Shown: positions 1 through 9,859 of the stretch, piece by piece
Numbering within the stretch: the first letter of the stretch is position 1
Layout: the number at the start of each line of letters is the position of its first letter
Source of the DNA: Mesostigma viride
Taxonomy: Eukaryota; Streptophyta; Mesostigmatophyceae; Mesostigmatales; Mesostigmataceae
Length of the DNA stretch: 64,000 bases
Reading direction: 5' to 3'
Assembly: GCA_009746045.1 (NCBI GenBank)
Contig: RPFO01000065.1
Coordinates: forward strand, 9,325,128-9,389,127
Notes under the pieces: generated by a model
The model's input: the letters and a program-made list of their open reading frames with translations, nothing else
Told to the model about the DNA's origin: nothing
The model's database searches: none
Program-made: the position numbers and the translations under genes

Positions 1-3000
1 TAGATCAAATGCCCGTTCGAGGGACCACGGCACGTCCCAGTCGGCGTACGGCGGCGCGGGGGCCAAAAACGGCAGCCGGCACGGCCACCAGTCGCCGCCA
101 TTCCTCTCTCCACCCTCACTGGATTGTACCGGGGTTGTCACCTCGCCGGTATGACCGAGCGACATGATTTTGCAAGGCTGATGGTCAATCGGCGCAGGTC
201 GATGGTCACCAGTAGGTCGATGGTCATGGCACAGGCCATGGGCATCGGGGGCTGCGCTGATGTCAGCAGTGGTGGTGAGGGCAGCAACAGCGACATCAGC
301 GACCGCACCGCGGGTGGGGCCTGCGGGGCGATCTCCGCGATCCCAAAAACATGTGACATGGTCGCCATCCATGCCGCCATCCATGTCGCCGTCCATGCCG
401 CCAAACTTGTCCCCATGTGAATATGCGCCGGTCGTCGACATGTCGTCTCTGGCAACCTCAGGGCCAGCCTCCCGCCTAGACCGTCCCAAGGCAAGGGGAG
501 GGGATGGCGAAAACGTTGGCCCAGCCTCTGAGGGCCGCACAATCAGCACGCTCAGTTCGTAGCTCAGAATGTGCAATGCCATCGCGCCACCGCCTTTCCC
601 ACGACCGCCCGCCGCACTGCCCCCTACCAGCGTGGACCCACTCCCACCCCGCCCCCAACCCCTGCCCATGGCCCCATCCCCTCCAGCAACCCCGCCACCG
701 TCACCGCCTCGCCCCCCACGCTGCCATGGCTGCCCTTGCCCCCCCCCCCGGGAGTAGTCACGCACGAGGCTCCCCCACGCGGCCTTGCTCAGGTTATGGC
801 TGCCGGCGAGCACCCAGCAGCACCCCGGGGCTCGTCTGCGAGGTGGTAGACCGACAACCCTTTCCCCGGGGGTTGCCCCCACTGGCCCAGCACCTTCGGG
901 GCCCCGCACATCCACCCCCACTGGCCCATCACTTCCAGCATCTCGCAGGCCTACCCCACCTGGGCCATCAGCGCCACCGCCGGAACCCCCCAGACTCAAC
1001 CCCACCATAACCTTGCTGTGGCACAGCGTGTGGCATCGGGCAGGATCGGGGATGACGAGTCGATGGAGAAGCGAGCGAGGTAACCGGGGGATGTTGCGCC
1101 GGCCCAGGACCACCGAGTACGTGCCCCCTAGCCCCGGGTTGGACAGCACATCATCCTCCGTGGGCCATATGAGCTGAAGGCGGGGTCGAGCAGGCGTCAC
1201 CGTGTTGATTGCTGGCGTCGGCGCCCCCCTTAATGGTTGCGCCGGCCCCTCATGGGCTGGCCACGCCGGCTTTTCTATTGACTTTTGTGCTGGAATGCCG
1301 TTGGAATTGGTCGCTTGCGCCGGCTTCCCGATAGATACCTGTTCCGGCTTTTTGCTGAGCCCTTCCGCAGGCCTCATTCTGTCGCTGCGTGCCGCGGACT
1401 CCCCTCTTTCAGCGTTGGTAAGACTGTCACCACTAGAAGCACTGTCGCATCGTGCTGTAAATTGGACTCCGCCGCCGCCAGCAGTATTCGCACTGTGTAC
1501 CATCCACTGGCCTCTGTCAGCACCGGCCGTGCAGCACCTGGCACTCCCCACAGCGTTGTGAAGTGCAGCGGAGCTCCTGTCTCCGCCACCACCGACGCCA
1601 GCCTTATTATCACCACACGCCGTCACGGAATCGTAGAAATCGCGCAGGAACGGGCGCGTGAGCGCGCCCACGCTCGACACCTGGCAGCACACGATGTCGC
1701 TGGTCCGCGCCACGTGGCGCCGCAGCAGCGACCGCAGCCTCATGTGGCCGTACTTGTGCAGGCGCCCGTCACCATCACTGCCACCATCTATCACGCACCA
1801 GCCGCCGCTTCTGCTGCCTCGGATACTTCCACCGCCCCCGCCCCTGCCATCGCCACCGCCACCGCCACCATCACCGTCACTGCCACTGCCGCTGCCATAA
1901 AGACTGGAGCTGCCACCATCTCCACCACCGCTGCCACCATGTCGGCCGGGCACGGAGGCCACCAGGTGCACGCCAGCTGGCGCGCTCATGTCGTAGCGCG
2001 CAAACACCTCCCACCACATTTGGAACTGGCGCGCGCTGAGCTGGCGGCTTGCCACGTCACGCTCGTTACGGGGGTAATCTCCAGGGGGGTAGCCACTATG
2101 GGGGTAGCCACTACTGTGGCTGGAGTATGCACCAAGAGAAGCGCCATCATGTCCACTGCCAGCTGCCACACCCTGCCCAAAACCCGCACCAGCGCCGGGC
2201 CTTGCCCCCGCCCCTGCTCCTGCCTTACCCCCCCTCACTACTCCCAGCCCTGCCCCTGCCCCTGCCCCTGCCCCTGCCCCTGCCCCTGCCCCTGCCCCTG
2301 CCCCTGCCCCTGCCCCTGCCCCTGCCCCTGCCCCTGCCCCTGCCCCTGCCCCTGCCCCTGCCCCTGCCCCTGCCCCTGCCCCTGCCCCTGCCCCTGCCCC
2401 TGCCCCTGCCCCTGCCCCTGCCCCTGCCCCCGCCTCTACACTCACCCCTGTCTTTCTACCCACCCCCCCACCTGGCCCTACTCCTGGCCTGGCCATTTTA
2501 TCCTCCCCCACTTGACAAACCATCGGCCCCACCCCGTACCCCCCGCCATACCCCCCCTCATCCCCCGCCCCATCCCCCACGCCCACAAGCGGCACCCCAA
2601 AGCAGTGCGCCAGAAAGTCCAGCAGGTCGGCACCAAACTGCCCATCCCCACGCACGGCCTGTGCAGCTGGTTCATTGCCACGCCTTGCATCCGGCACTAA
2701 CCGGGTGCCACTGCCACTGCCCACTTTTTGGCAACAACTTGCATCCGGCACCAACGGGGTGCAAGCGCCCACTTTTTGGCAACAACTTGCATCTGGCGCT
2801 GATGGCGGGCACCCGCCCAAAGGGTTGCCGTCGCTTGCGTCTGCCAACGGCGGGAAGTCGACGGCATAAACACACTGCGAGATCCCCGTGAGGTCCCCCG
2901 GGCCCAGGTTGGCGCTACTCACCACCACCCGCAACCGGTCCTCCATCTCCAACACGAGCAGCTTGGGGTGGAACACGCCGCGGGCAACGCTACTGTTGTT

Positions 3001-6000
3001 GTTGCTGCTGCTTCTGCTGCGGCCGTCACTGTGGCATCTCCGGCCGCCAGATGCAGCGCCAGAATGAGCACCAGAATGAGCGCCAGAATGAGTGCCAGAA
3101 TGAGCGCCAGAATGAGAGCCAGCATCGGCAGCGAATTCAGTGCCGCTCTTTACCCCGAGGCCCCAGCCAGGGGCACCATTCGAGAATGCATCATCCCTCA
3201 TTCTGCCATCTTCCACTCCACCGCCATCTCTTATTACACCATTTACTTTTGACCCATCAAGCGTTCGACCAAGGAGATTCGCGCCGACGTCAGGGCCTCT
3301 AAGCCTTCCGCGGGTGCTTCCGCCCCCCGCATGTCCCTTGTCCGCATCTCCAGCACCTTGGCTGCCATCCGCATCAATGTTGTCCATAATGCTGGCGCTC
3401 CTCTTCCTCTTCCCGCCGTACGGATACCGCATCCCACGACCCTCGTGGCCGCCCTCAACATCATCATCACCGTCATCGTTACTGTGACGGTTGTAGTATC
3501 CACGGTTCTCCTCCCTCGGAAACGGTGGATGGACCAGCATCATGTTTGGGTACAGCACTGCCATCGCGTCGTCCTCGCCCCCCAGCTGCGCCCCGGGGTG
3601 CGACGCGTCCCGGTCCCACTCGTTCAGCACCGTGAGAGGCAGGTCGGGAGCAAAAATGCCCGCGAGCCAGCCAAAGTTAATCCCGTACGACGCCACCAGT
3701 GCGCGCCGCAGCCAGCAGGTTGGGCGGTCCACGGGTTTCCTCGACGGTGAGGGGACGCTTGGCCAACCCACAGGTCTTGCGGACGACAACGAGGGAGAGC
3801 CACCGGCTCCGAGGCTCACAGGTCTTGCAGACGGCGACAGTGAGGGAGGGCAACGGGGGGTTGGATTGTGAAAATGTTGTCCGCTTGCTTCAAGGCCCCC
3901 AGGTCTCCCTGATGACATTCCCTCCCTTGAGGAACAAGGAGGAGATTCCCTTGAGGAGGAGGCTTGCTCACATGGACATGCGGCCAAAGGGAGAGCTCGG
4001 ACTGGCTCCACTGGGGCGGTCAGCCAGCCGGCGGCTTTCGCGAACGAGAGTGAGGAAGGTGAGCCCCACATCGCTTCGAGGGCAGGTGGCACAAGATCGT
4101 CCCACGTCACCGTGTCCCCTTGGTAAGGACGGCAGCAGTGACCTGCTTTAGAACCCGCTCGACCATCCGGTCCAGAGTCCACTCTTAAACTGCCGATTGT
4201 GTCTGGTCCAGAACCAAAGCACGCGTGACGGGATTCAGCATCGCCGAGCGGCTTCCGCGACGACGATGGCGGCGGCGGCAGCAATGAGAAGGAGGATGAT
4301 ACTGGTGGCGGCATGGATGATGACGTCAGCGAGGTCCCCGGCGATGACATCAGCGGCGGCGTCCTTGGCGCCAGCTCGTTGAGGTACACGCGATCGCCAA
4401 CAAACCACACGCGGCGCATCGCGTCGACCCGAGCGCTCACTTCTGCCTCCCGCGCCGCCCACTCCGCCGCCATTCGCTTGCGCTCCTCTGCGGGCACCCG
4501 CCGTACACGCACCTCGCTCTCGGCGCCGGTGGCCTGGTGCAGCAGGAAGTAGCGGCCGGGGGTGGCGCGAGGGGAGATGAGGGGTGGCTGGGGGGAGGGA
4601 TGATGGGGGGAGAGCTGCAGCGGGGAGGAGAGTGGATGACGGCCAGGTTCTTGGGGGCCGGGCTGCTGGGAGGATAGCTTCAGCTGCTGGGTGAATAGAG
4701 GCAGCTGGGACAACCGATGTTGGGGTAAGGCCTGTTGGGGTAAGGCCTGTTGGGGTAAGGCCTGTTGGGGTAAGGCCTGTTGGGGTAAGGCCTGTTGGGG
4801 TAAGGCCTGTTGGGAGGAGACGAGCGTCGGCGGGGGGCGGGGGGGCGGGGGGACACCTGGCTGGGAACCATGCTGATGCAGGGCGGGTTGCGGGAGGAGG
4901 ACCGGCCGGGGGGAAGCGTGCAGCGGAGCGGACAGCTCCCGGGATCGGAATGGATGGGGTTGGCAGCGGAAGAGCAGCTGCCCCCGACCGAGGTCAACCA
5001 CCGACGTCTCTGCCTGCCCCCCCGCCGCCCCCAGGAGCCCCCAGGGGTCCAAGGGCGCCGAGGCGCGGATGCGCGCCTGCTGGCTGTTGTTGAACACGCG
5101 CCAACGCCCACGCTCGTCCCTCCATTCCCACAGCAGGGCGTCCTCATCCTCGTCCTCATCACCCTCCAGCTTGGCCCGCAATCCCTCCTCCCAATCCGCC
5201 TCCCTGCGTTGCCTCTCCGAACGCAGCACGTGGCCCTCCTCGCCCTCTTCCTCATCCTCCACATTGCCCCCCCTGCGCCGCTCCGATCGTCGCAGGACCT
5301 TGGCCCCCTCGTCCTCCTCCTTGTCATCCGTCCGTTCGCGCTTCGACCGTGCAGCAGCAGCGGCCCCCTTCTCTCCCCCCCGCCACTCTGACAGGGGGAT
5401 GATGTCCTCCTCCTCCTGCCCCTCCTCCCCCTCCCCCTCCCCCTCCTCCTCCTCCTTCCCCCCCTCCTCCTTTTCCTCCTCCTCCTTTTCCTCCTCCTCC
5501 TTTTCCTCCTCCTCCTCCTCCTCCTCCTCCTCCTCCTCCTCCTCCTCCTCCTCCTCCTCCTCCTTCTCCTCCTCCTCCTCCTCCTCCTCCTCCTCCTCCT
5601 CCTCCTCCTCCTCCTCCTCCTCCTCCTCCTCCTTCTCCTCCTCCTCCTCCTCCTTCTCCTCCTCCTCCTCCTCCTCCTCCTCCTCCTCCTCCTCCTCCTC
5701 CTCCTCCTCCTCCTCCTCCTCCTCCTCCTCCTCCTCCTCCTCCTCCTCCTCCTCCTCCTCCTCCTCCTCCTCCTCCTCCTCCTCCTCCTCCTCCTCCTCC
5801 TCCTCCTCCTCCTCCCCGCCCCGCTCCTCCTCCCTTTGCCGCGTCCACAACGGGGCAGTGCTATCCTCCTGCCCCATCCCTTGTCGCACATGCCGCATCA
5901 CGACACTGCCCTCCTCCTCCTTCCCTTGTCGCTCAAGCAGGGGGGTGGCACTGTCCTGGCCCCAATGCTCGGTCCACCGCGGAATGGGGACGCCCTGCAC

Positions 6001-6378
6001 CTCGCCGCACCGCTCCCACAGCGGATCAGCACCATCCTTGTGCTTGCCCTGATGACTCTTTTCCCCGCCGCAACTGTTCTCTCGCCCCTTGCTCTTGCCC
6101 CGATGGCCCTCAGGATGAAAGCTCGCGGCTGCGCCATGTGAGTCACCATATGGATCCGATGCAGGAAATGCGGGATTCAGTACACGTCCCGGGCCATGCG
6201 GAAACGGACGTCCTGGGGGTAGAGGCAGGCCAGGCTCACCTTTGTGGCTGGGTGAAGTTGACGGCCAGAAGACCGGGTGAAGGGGTGACGGGCGTAAGTG
6301 CGTTAACGGGAAGGGCAGGTCTTGGGCTTCCTCGTCCACTGGGCATGACTGGCCTGACTGGCCTGATTGGCTCGTCAT
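1..6378 (-). CDS. TDP1: WWE-domain TDP1-like tyrosyl-DNA phosphodiesterase, giant single-frame ORF (C-terminus off window)
   Basis: I read this frame codon by codon from ATG at 6378 (in-frame TAA just upstream at 6384-6382) to base 1 and found no stop, giving 2126 codons. TDP1 is a phospholipase-D-superfamily enzyme that hydrolyses 3'-phosphotyrosyl links left by topoisomerase I, in the nucleus. Visible in order: an N-terminal Pro/Ser/Gly-rich region; a Glu tract (about residues 187-324); a WWE-like segment starting LLWEWRDERGRW (416-427), with a probable second half YFLLHQATGAESEVRVRR near 610-627; the TDP1 N-domain, YGINFGWLAGIF, near 898; HKD1 (His1137, Lys1139, Asn1157, context VFHPKLLV..SSANL); HKD2 (His1787, Lys1789, Asn1862, context CHSKVMV..SHNLSKAAWG); and the TDP1-like terminal segment DWDVPWSLER. 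All catalytic residues are present. Typical TDP1 proteins are about 600 residues, so over two thirds of this one is insertion or extension. Some low-complexity stretches could be in-frame introns; cDNA would settle that. The identification as TDP1 is firm; the WWE call is likely. Confidence 0.88.
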   Translation of the reverse strand, partial: MTSQSGQSGQSCPVDEEAQDLPFPLTHLRPSPLHPVFWPSTSPSHKGEPGLPLPPGRPFPHGPGRVLNPAFPASDPYGDSHGAAASFHPEGHRGKSKGRENSCGGEKSHQGKHKDGADPLWERCGEVQGVPIPRWTEHWGQDSATPLLERQGKEEEGSVVMRHVRQGMGQEDSTAPLWTRQREEERGGEEEEEEEEEEEEEEEEEEEEEEEEEEEEEEEEEEEEEEEEEEEEEEEEEEEEEKEEEEEEKEEEEEEEEEEEEEEEEEEEEEEKEEEEEEEEEEEEEEEEEEEEKEEEEKEEEEKEEGGKEEEEGEGEGEEGQEEEDIIPLSEWRGGEKGAAAAARSKRERTDDKEEDEGAKVLRRSERRRGGNVEDEEEGEEGHVLRSERQRREADWEEGLRAKLEGDEDEDEDALLWEWRDERGRWRVFNNSQQARIRASAPLDPWGLLGAAGGQAETSVVDLGRGQLLFRCQPHPFRSRELSAPLHASPRPVLLPQPALHQHGSQPGVPPPPRPPPTLVSSQQALPQQALPQQALPQQALPQQALPQQALPQHRLSQLPLFTQQLKLSSQQPGPQEPGRHPLSSPLQLSPHHPSPQPPLISPRATPGRYFLLHQATGAESEVRVRRVPAEERKRMAAEWAAREAEVSARVDAMRRVWFVGDRVYLNELAPRTPPLMSSPGTSLTSSSMPPPVSSSFSLLPPPPSSSRKPLGDAESRHACFGSGPDTIGSLRVDSGPDGRAGSKAGHCCRPYQGDTVTWDDLVPPALEAMWGSPSSLSFAKAAGWLTAPVEPVRALPLAACPCEQASSSRESPPCSSREGMSSGRPGGLEASGQHFHNPTPRCPPSLSPSARPVSLGAGGSPSLSSARPVGWPSVPSPSRKPVDRPTCWLRRALVASYGINFGWLAGIFAPDLPLTVLNEWDRDASHPGAQLGGEDDAMAVLYPNMMLVHPPFPREENRGYYNRHSNDDGDDDVEGGHEGRGMRYPYGGKRKRSASIMDNIDADGSQGAGDADKGHAGGGSTRGRLRGPDVGANLLGRTLDGSKVNGVIRDGGGVEDGRMRDDAFSNGAPGWGLGVKSGTEFAADAGSHSGAHSGTHSGAHSGAHSGAASGGRRCHSDGRSRSSSNNNSSVARGVFHPKLLVLEMEDRLRVVVSSANLGPGDLTGISQCVYAVDFPPLADASDGNPLGGCPPSAPDASCCQKVGACTPLVPDASCCQKVGSGSGTRLVPDARRGNEPAAQAVRGDGQFGADLLDFLAHCFGVPLVGVGDGAGDEGGYGGGYGVGPMVCQVGEDKMARPGVGPGGGVGRKTGVSVEAGAGAGAGAGAGAGAGAGAGAGAGAGAGAGAGAGAGAGAGAGAGAGAGAGAGAGAGAGAGAGLGVVRGGKAGAGAGARPGAGAGFGQGVAAGSGHDGASLGAYSSHSSGYPHSGYPPGDYPRNERDVASRQLSARQFQMWWEVFARYDMSAPAGVHLVASVPGRHGGSGGGDGGSSSLYGSGSGSDGDGGGGGGDGRGGGGGSIRGSRSGGWCVIDGGSDGDGRLHKYGHMRLRSLLRRHVARTSDIVCCQVSSVGALTRPFLRDFYDSVTACGDNKAGVGGGGDRSSAALHNAVGSARCCTAGADRGQWMVHSANTAGGGGVQFTARCDSASSGDSLTNAERGESAARSDRMRPAEGLSKKPEQVSIGKPAQATNSNGIPAQKSIEKPAWPAHEGPAQPLRGAPTPAINTVTPARPRLQLIWPTEDDVLSNPGLGGTYSVVLGRRNIPRLPRSLLHRLVIPDPARCHTLCHSKVMVGLSLGGSGGGADGPGGVGLRDAGSDGPVGVDVRGPEGAGPVGATPGERVVGLPPRRRAPGCCWVLAGSHNLSKAAWGSLVRDYSRGGGQGQPWQRGGRGGDGGGVAGGDGAMGRGWGRGGSGSTLVGGSAAGGRGKGGGAMALHILSYELSVLIVRPSEAGPTFSPSPPLALGRSRREAGPEVARDDMSTTGAYSHGDKFGGMDGDMDGGMDGDHVTCFWDRGDRPAGPTRGAVADVAVAALTTTADISAAPDAHGLCHDHRPTGDHRPAPIDHQPCKIMSLGHTGEVTTPVQSSEGGERNGGDWWPCRLPFLAPAPPYADWDVPWSLERAFDL
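2248..2431 (-). repeat. 6-bp minisatellite encoding a Gly-Ala tract
   Basis: About thirty tandem copies of CCCTGC lie inside the TDP1 frame. Read on the minus strand in frame they give an alternating Gly-Ala run between the two HKD motifs. The unit length is a multiple of three, so copy-number change keeps the frame. Confidence 0.95.
2702..2800 (-). repeat. Duplicated coding unit (PDASCCQKVG repeats) in TDP1-like gene
   Basis: Two near-identical in-frame copies of a unit encoding PDASCCQKVG, plus a third degenerate start (PDARRG), lie just after HKD1. The shared DNA core is the run CCCACTTTTTGGCAACAACT. It is a recent coding tandem duplication. Confidence 0.85.
3055..3120 (-). repeat. 12-bp tandem repeat encoding Ala/Thr-His-Ser-Gly units
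   Basis: Five tandem 12-bp units (core CAGAATGAG) encode repeated HSG[AT] just before HKD1 in the TDP1-like protein. They are in frame and do not disrupt the catalytic motif. Confidence 0.85.
4729..4814 (-). repeat. 15-bp minisatellite encoding ALPQQ units
   Basis: Six perfect tandem copies of a 15-bp unit (TAAGGCCTGTTGGGG on the plus strand) encode ALPQQ in the TDP1-like frame. They sit between the two halves of the proposed WWE domain. Confidence 0.95.
5407..5820 (-). repeat. Trinucleotide (GAG)n tract encoding poly-Glu
   Basis: About 138 codons, almost all GAG with rare GGG, AAG and GAA, encode an acidic tract in the TDP1-like protein. The other two minus frames read as poly-Arg and poly-Gly and are artefacts. 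The frame is fixed by the unique sequence on both sides. Confidence 0.95.
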
Positions 6379-6384
6379 TGCTTA

Positions 6385-8920
6385 CGACCAGTGGCTTCTA
6401 GACTGGAGATTTGCACTCCACTCGCCCAGGAGATGGGCTGGCAAGGGGTCACTGCCACCAGCCATACTGACTATACAGATATCGAGTGTACCGACTAGTA
6501 CTTCTTTCTTCCCTCCTTGTGTTCCCTCCCATCTTTCGTCCCCCTGGTATACGTTGCTCGGGCCTTGAGGACGGGGAATGCGGTGGACAGTTACAGAGAT
6601 ACAGGAGAGAACGTTGCATCCCAGGGGGGCGCCCGCTACCCCGGTCAGCCAGGACACCTATTCCATGCCTACATCTGTGGGTACCCTATTTCTGGGCATC
6701 GAAGGGGGCCCCTATTCAATGCCTACATTCGTTGCAGTTGTATGAACGTGGACGGGGCGGTGCTGCACGAATGTGCTCTACGCACGGTGACGCCTCCAGA
6801 CTTGTTCTGCGGGCTTTTCGGCAGCGGAGGGGTGCGTGGGCCGGGCGTGGGCCGCTCGCTTGTTGGCGTTCCGTGCGTGTACAGCGCCTGCAAGCCCATG
6901 CAAGCTCATCCATTCAAGGCACGGAGCAAGGGAGGAGGGCCAGGAGAAGGGGCGAGCGCAGTAATTTAAATTAGAGGTGACTGGTGACAGGTATGCATAC
7001 CCCAAGGTGACAGGTAGCAGCATACTACCAGGAGCAAACCCAAGGAAACGGACCTCGCCAGAGGGGCGAGCCACATCCATGGCGTGTGATGGATCTGTGT
7101 TCACATATCGGATGAGTCTACATGGCGCGCATGCCAGAGGACACATGATGACGCGGGACAAATGAGATCAACACTAAGTCGATTAGGAGCAGAAAAACCC
7201 CACTGAAGTGAGTGCCCTTGGCCACCATGGCAGATTATGTGGACAGGCGATGAAATGGAAACAGTGGGAGATGCGCGGCAGGGACATAGACTATATGTAG
7301 CACTATTGTTTGGAGTAGATATGGAACTTGGAATCACTTTTACAATGTTATTAATGCTATCATAGATTATTATCCTCCGTCCACTGGGGGGCTGTGCTGC
7401 CGGTCATGCCTAGCGTCGAGATGATGTGCTCGTCAACAGCGCATTTTTCAAGAAGGGACAACTCAAGGGGGCGGGAGGGCAGCTGGGACAACCTACAGAC
7501 AGAGACTTGGACCGCAAAAACGTGTCGTACCAATTAGGACAGCGCTTTCGACCGACCGAGAGAGCGCACACTGCACCGGATATCTGGCTGAGAAAGGGGC
7601 TCACACCAGCCAACAATAAGCGATAGCGAAGTTGCTAGCAGATGCCCTAATTAATGCAATACTAGATCATAAAGCACATGCCTCCGTTGGGAGAGTCACG
7701 GGGTGCTCCCCTATGGTAGCTGTCCCTCTACTGAATTCATTACACATCCCAACAGCCACGAACCAACCATGAGCATTACTTCGTTTCCAAAACCTGCGAG
7801 GGCGATGAAAGCTACGACATGTTACAGAGAACCTGCACCTAGTTTCGGTCCCCTCGAGCAATAAAACCTTGATCAACCTGCTTCGCGTGTTCCCGACATT
7901 GAATAAAGGGTAAAAAACTGTGGAGCGCTACATGTACCCTGCGCTGACCTTGTTGTTGCACGCTGATCAAGCCGGCAAGGAAATTACATTGCATAAACGG
8001 CATGTAATCCTTTTTCGACTGCCTTGTCCACTGGCGCCTTGGCTGCCATAATTCAGACGCGCTTCAGACATGGCCGTACGTCGAGAACTCAAACGAGACA
8101 TGCGTCAGGTGAATCACAGCCGTAAGCTGTGAATCAAAGGCCCCCCGAAATAAGACAACTCGAATCGGATGTGATTTTCACGACAGGAGCCTAGCAGAAG
8201 CCGACTTGGTCTGAAGTTGCTGCACATAGCATTCGCCACGCTGCTTTTCGGTCGCAGCCCCACATCGCCCACTCGCGGGAGCTGCGGTGGCATGTGCCAA
8301 GTGGGATCCGTGATCCGTCCTACAAGAAAAAGCCTAGCTAGATATACCCTTCGCAGTTGTTGTTGTTACATGTAACATTCATTTGTTTAAGGGGAAGGCC
8401 GGAGTCGCCAAAGAAATGGGTTCCCAGTCGCCAAAGGCGAATCCCTAGTCGCCAAAGGTGAAATCGGGCAACATAAGCGGAATTTTTCACTGTTGTGTCA
8501 GCTAGAAGAATAAGCAAACCTGCTTGCAGACCGGCCAGCCTGCGTGACTGGCTTTGATCAGTCAGGAACTCAGGGTCCTTTACCTTACTGAAAGAAAAGA
8601 GAATACAGTATAAGAGAATAAGCAATAAGCAGCTGGCGAGATGGCGGCCGGTACACTTGAGTACCTCTGTATTATTTCATGAATTCATCGCGCACTCTTT
8701 AAGGCCTTTTGCCGCGTCGCTGGCTGCTGTTGTGCGAGCCTTCCTGAATACTAAGAATAGCGGATTGTGACGCCAGTGAACCGACGAAGCTCCGTAGCTT
8801 TGGCTTTTTAATGGCATTGCTATCAGTCGGGACATTTGCGGGCTAGAATAGGAAAGCCTACAGTACAAAATGCATCATTGATGTTATGAGTGGGACGAAC
8901 ACGAGCAATGGCAGCACGCA
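6385..8920. other. Intergenic region upstream of the TDP1-like gene
   Basis: No convincing coding region is seen; short ORFs here lack recognisable domains. It must contain the promoter of the minus-strand TDP1-like gene. Two details stand out: the hairpin sequence CTCCGTTGGGAG at 7683-7694, which matches the 3' stem-loop of the LINEs elsewhere in the window and suggests a tiny minus-strand LINE end, and a triplicated AGTCGCCAAAG motif at about 8402-8460. Confidence 0.5.
8402..8470. repeat. Degenerate repeat with core GTCGCCAAAG
   Basis: Three copies of AGTCGCCAAAG are spaced about 21-26 bp apart. A diverged inverted relative (TTTGGCGAC series) is found at 17213-17290, so this is a dispersed repeat family rather than a local accident. 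Confidence 0.6.
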
Positions 8921-8929
8921 GAATTTTTG

Positions 8930-9777
8930 TCTGCGCTGCCTCCATTAGTGGATTATGCAACGGCCAGGGAGCGGGCTGATGCTTATTCACGCGTGGTATC
9001 CCGCAACGGCCCTATCAACAAGAGCAACCATCAGAATTGCACACTTTGCCCGCCAGGAGGCCCTTCCCACAAGATGCGGTATGCGACGCGGACGTGCAGC
9101 TGCACCCGCTGTCTCGATGTCATCAACGAGGGCGGCCGTGAAGCCGACCTTGCTGGCGGTGACGAAATTCTCCGTGATGGCACCGACGAACAGCTGCTTG
9201 GTGGCAGCCCCGAATCCGGCGCTGAAAAGCTGCACAGCGAGAGCCAGGATCTCGGCACTGAGGACTACCAGTGCCCGTTCCTTGTCAAGTATCTTGTGTG
9301 TCATGCCACGTTGAAGACCGGGATGTACACGCTCCGCGATGCTCCACACGCATTGCCGGATGATGCCCCAGGAGGCTCAGTGCCCACTCCTCAGAAGATT
9401 GTGAAATTCACCAAAGAGCTGAAGGAGAAGCTGAAACCTTTGATGGTCGACGCAGGGCTTCAACCGAGCGCTGCTCGCAATCTATTTTGAACCCAGAATC
9501 CCGACATGCCGCTGTCTTCGCTTGGCCAGTGTCAGAATGCGAGCAGGCGGATGCGCAGGGAGGATGGCAACAACAACAACAAGCTGGATAAAATGAGCGT
9601 GTACAGTCAGGGCAAGCTATGCCGCGATGATCTGGATGATCATGCCTTTTACTTCTTCGGCGTCCCCGAGCACGAGGATGGCACGCCTAGATTAGGGCTC
9701 AGAGATGGGGTCGTGTACGGCGATGGAGACCCTGCTCGTGGCGATGACGGCGTCTTCACTCTGATGATCACCACAAA
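8930..9777 (+). pseudogene. MULE-type transposase N-terminal exon, broken by an in-frame stop
   Basis: One frame runs through a Cys/His-rich DNA-binding region: CTLC, then PSHKMRY, then CSCTRC, and later CPFLVKYLVC. This is followed by a basic helix ending LQPSAARNLF. A TGA at 9488-9490 interrupts it, and the same frame resumes with MPLSSLGQCQNASRRMRRED and a region ending FTLMITTK. That is the usual order of the WRKY/FLYWCH-like zinc finger and start of Mutator-like transposases. A good donor (AAG|GTAAAT) follows at 9777, after which no further transposase exon (DDE core, SWIM finger) is visible. The frame has no ATG at its left end, so it probably began as an internal exon. The family assignment rests on pattern only. 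Confidence 0.5.
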
Positions 9778-9859
9778 GGTAAATTGTATTGATCAGGATA
9801 ACGGCATGGGAGGGAACTTTGTACATTTCTGGCATATGCTTAGGGATGATGGCTTCTAA

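Noticed and set aside
1285-2700. Long plus-strand open frame with (CPCP)n repeats
   Set aside because: It is the exact antisense of the TDP1-like coding frame, kept open by the repeat composition.
4680-5891. Poly-Arg and poly-Gly open frames on the minus strand
   Set aside because: Out-of-frame readings of the GAG repeat; the true frame is fixed by the flanking WWE and TDP1 sequence.
6486-6974. Plus-strand open frame of 162 codons
   Set aside because: No domain, overlapping frames of equal quality, and composition like the surrounding non-coding DNA.
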